From the NCBI GenBank assembly GCA_902493155.1, contig CABUOE010000158.1, positions 1-5,631 of the forward strand: a DNA stretch of 5,631 bases. Direction: 5' to 3'. Shown piece by piece: positions 5,263 to 5,631 of this stretch. A program made the position numbers and the translations under genes. The notes below the pieces were generated by a model. The model had not been told where the DNA came from. It worked only from the letters and a program-made list of their open reading frames with translations, and made no database searches. Source of the stretch: an uncultured Eubacteriales bacterium. GTDB taxonomy: Bacteria; Bacillota; Clostridia; Oscillospirales; Ruminococcaceae. How positions within the stretch are numbered: position 1 is the stretch's first letter; each line of letters opens with the position of its first letter.

Positions 5263-5631
5263 GTGACCAATAACAACCAAAACAACGAGACAAAAATCAT
5301 CGACGCAACCCTCTCTTCCGGAGCGGCTCCCGCCGCTGGTGCAAAAAAGTCCCGTTCTTCCGGTTCCCGCCGGTATAACAGAAGCGCGAAAACTTCTAAC
5401 AAACCGAAAGTGGCGGAAGAAACAGTCAAAAAAGAAACGGCCTCTGAAAATAAGCCGAAAGCGCCTAATAAAGGCGGCAAAAAACCAGCTCCCAAGAACG
5501 AGAAAAAACAGACAGCTCCCAAAGCCGAAAACAAAGAGAATAAACGGAGTTCTTCCGAAAAGTCTAATAATCGCCGTTCCAGAGGAAGCTCCAAATCCAA
5601 AAAGCCAGCTCTGAAAATTATTCCTTTGGGA
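5263..5631 (+). CDS. rnj: Ribonuclease J, N-terminal extension only (3' end outside window)
   Basis: The 5' 123 codons of a larger gene. GTG at 5263 is chosen because AAGGAAGG (5248-5255) lies 7 nt upstream; the nearby ATG at 5261 is followed at once by TGA, and TTG at 5242 lacks a site. Residues 1-115 are low complexity, rich in Lys, Ser, Asn, Ala and Pro, with a single aromatic residue (Y38) and no Cys, so they are surely disordered and strongly basic. The last residues, PALKIIPLG (115-123), match the start of the RNase J metallo-beta-lactamase domain, which usually reads LKIIPLGG-x-x-EIG. RNase J is a 5'-3' exo- and endoribonuclease in mRNA decay and rRNA maturation in Gram-positive bacteria. 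The catalytic HxHxDH motif would lie beyond the window, so the call rests on a short match plus the known occurrence of N-terminal tails in some RNase J. It has its own promoter and a long leader. Confidence 0.72.
   Translation, partial: MTNNNQNNETKIIDATLSSGAAPAAGAKKSRSSGSRRYNRSAKTSNKPKVAEETVKKETASENKPKAPNKGGKKPAPKNEKKQTAPKAENKENKRSSSEKSNNRRSRGSSKSKKPALKIIPLG

Noticed and set aside
4729..5280. 183-codon reading frame on the - strand
   Set aside because: It runs through the murD2 end, a strong terminator, the RNase J promoter and leader. It has no ribosome binding site and no recognisable motif.
5106..5600. 164-codon reading frame on the - strand
   Set aside because: It is the mirror of the low-complexity Lys/Ser-rich tail; the resulting Leu/Phe-rich product is an artefact of composition.
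1..5631. CRISPR array, insertion sequence, prophage or toxin-antitoxin pair
   Set aside because: No spaced direct repeats, transposase or integrase motifs, or paired small genes were seen on either strand.

Overview
The window looks like a chromosomal stretch from a Firmicute, probably a Clostridia member of the Oscillospirales/Ruminococcaceae type. The signs are strong AAGGAGG-type ribosome binding sites, TTGACA/TATAAT-class promoters, clean rho-independent terminators, tRNA genes with encoded CCA, and the beginning of what appears to be an RNase J gene. The taxon is inferred from style and gene content only. All confident genes are on the + strand, and nothing points to a mobile element, prophage or CRISPR array.

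Layout. (1) Positions 1-1461 hold the 3' end of rsmA (16S rRNA dimethyltransferase), followed 2 nt later by a complete Eis-like GNAT acetyltransferase with an SCP2-like tail. They are probably co-transcribed. A long imperfect hairpin lies just after them. (2) Positions 1618-1875 are a compact tRNA unit: extended -10 promoter, short leader hairpin, tRNA-Met(CAT), tRNA-Glu(TTC), terminator. (3) Positions 1948-4853 are a two-gene operon: promoter, an untranslated region with inverted repeats, then two overlapping genes and a terminator. The first gene is a PP-loop protein best matched to MurL, the UDP-MurNAc-L-Ala-L-Glu epimerase. The second is a MurD-family ligase best matched to MurD2. (4) Positions 4943-5631 are a consensus promoter, a leader of about 285 nt with a 13-codon upstream ORF and possible switching hairpins, and the 5' end of a gene read as RNase J with an unusual basic, disordered N-terminal extension.

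How the genes work together. The centre of interest is murL-murD2. In the usual peptidoglycan pathway, glutamate racemase (MurI) makes free D-Glu and MurD adds it to UDP-MurNAc-L-Ala. In the alternative route known from Xanthomonas, MurD2 adds L-Glu and MurL then epimerises the attached residue to D-Glu with ATP. Here the two genes overlap by 7 nt and share one promoter and one terminator. The window therefore seems to encode a self-contained two-step module for putting D-Glu into the cell wall without free D-Glu. The RsmA/GNAT, tRNA and RNase J units are housekeeping or unrelated neighbours in separate transcripts.
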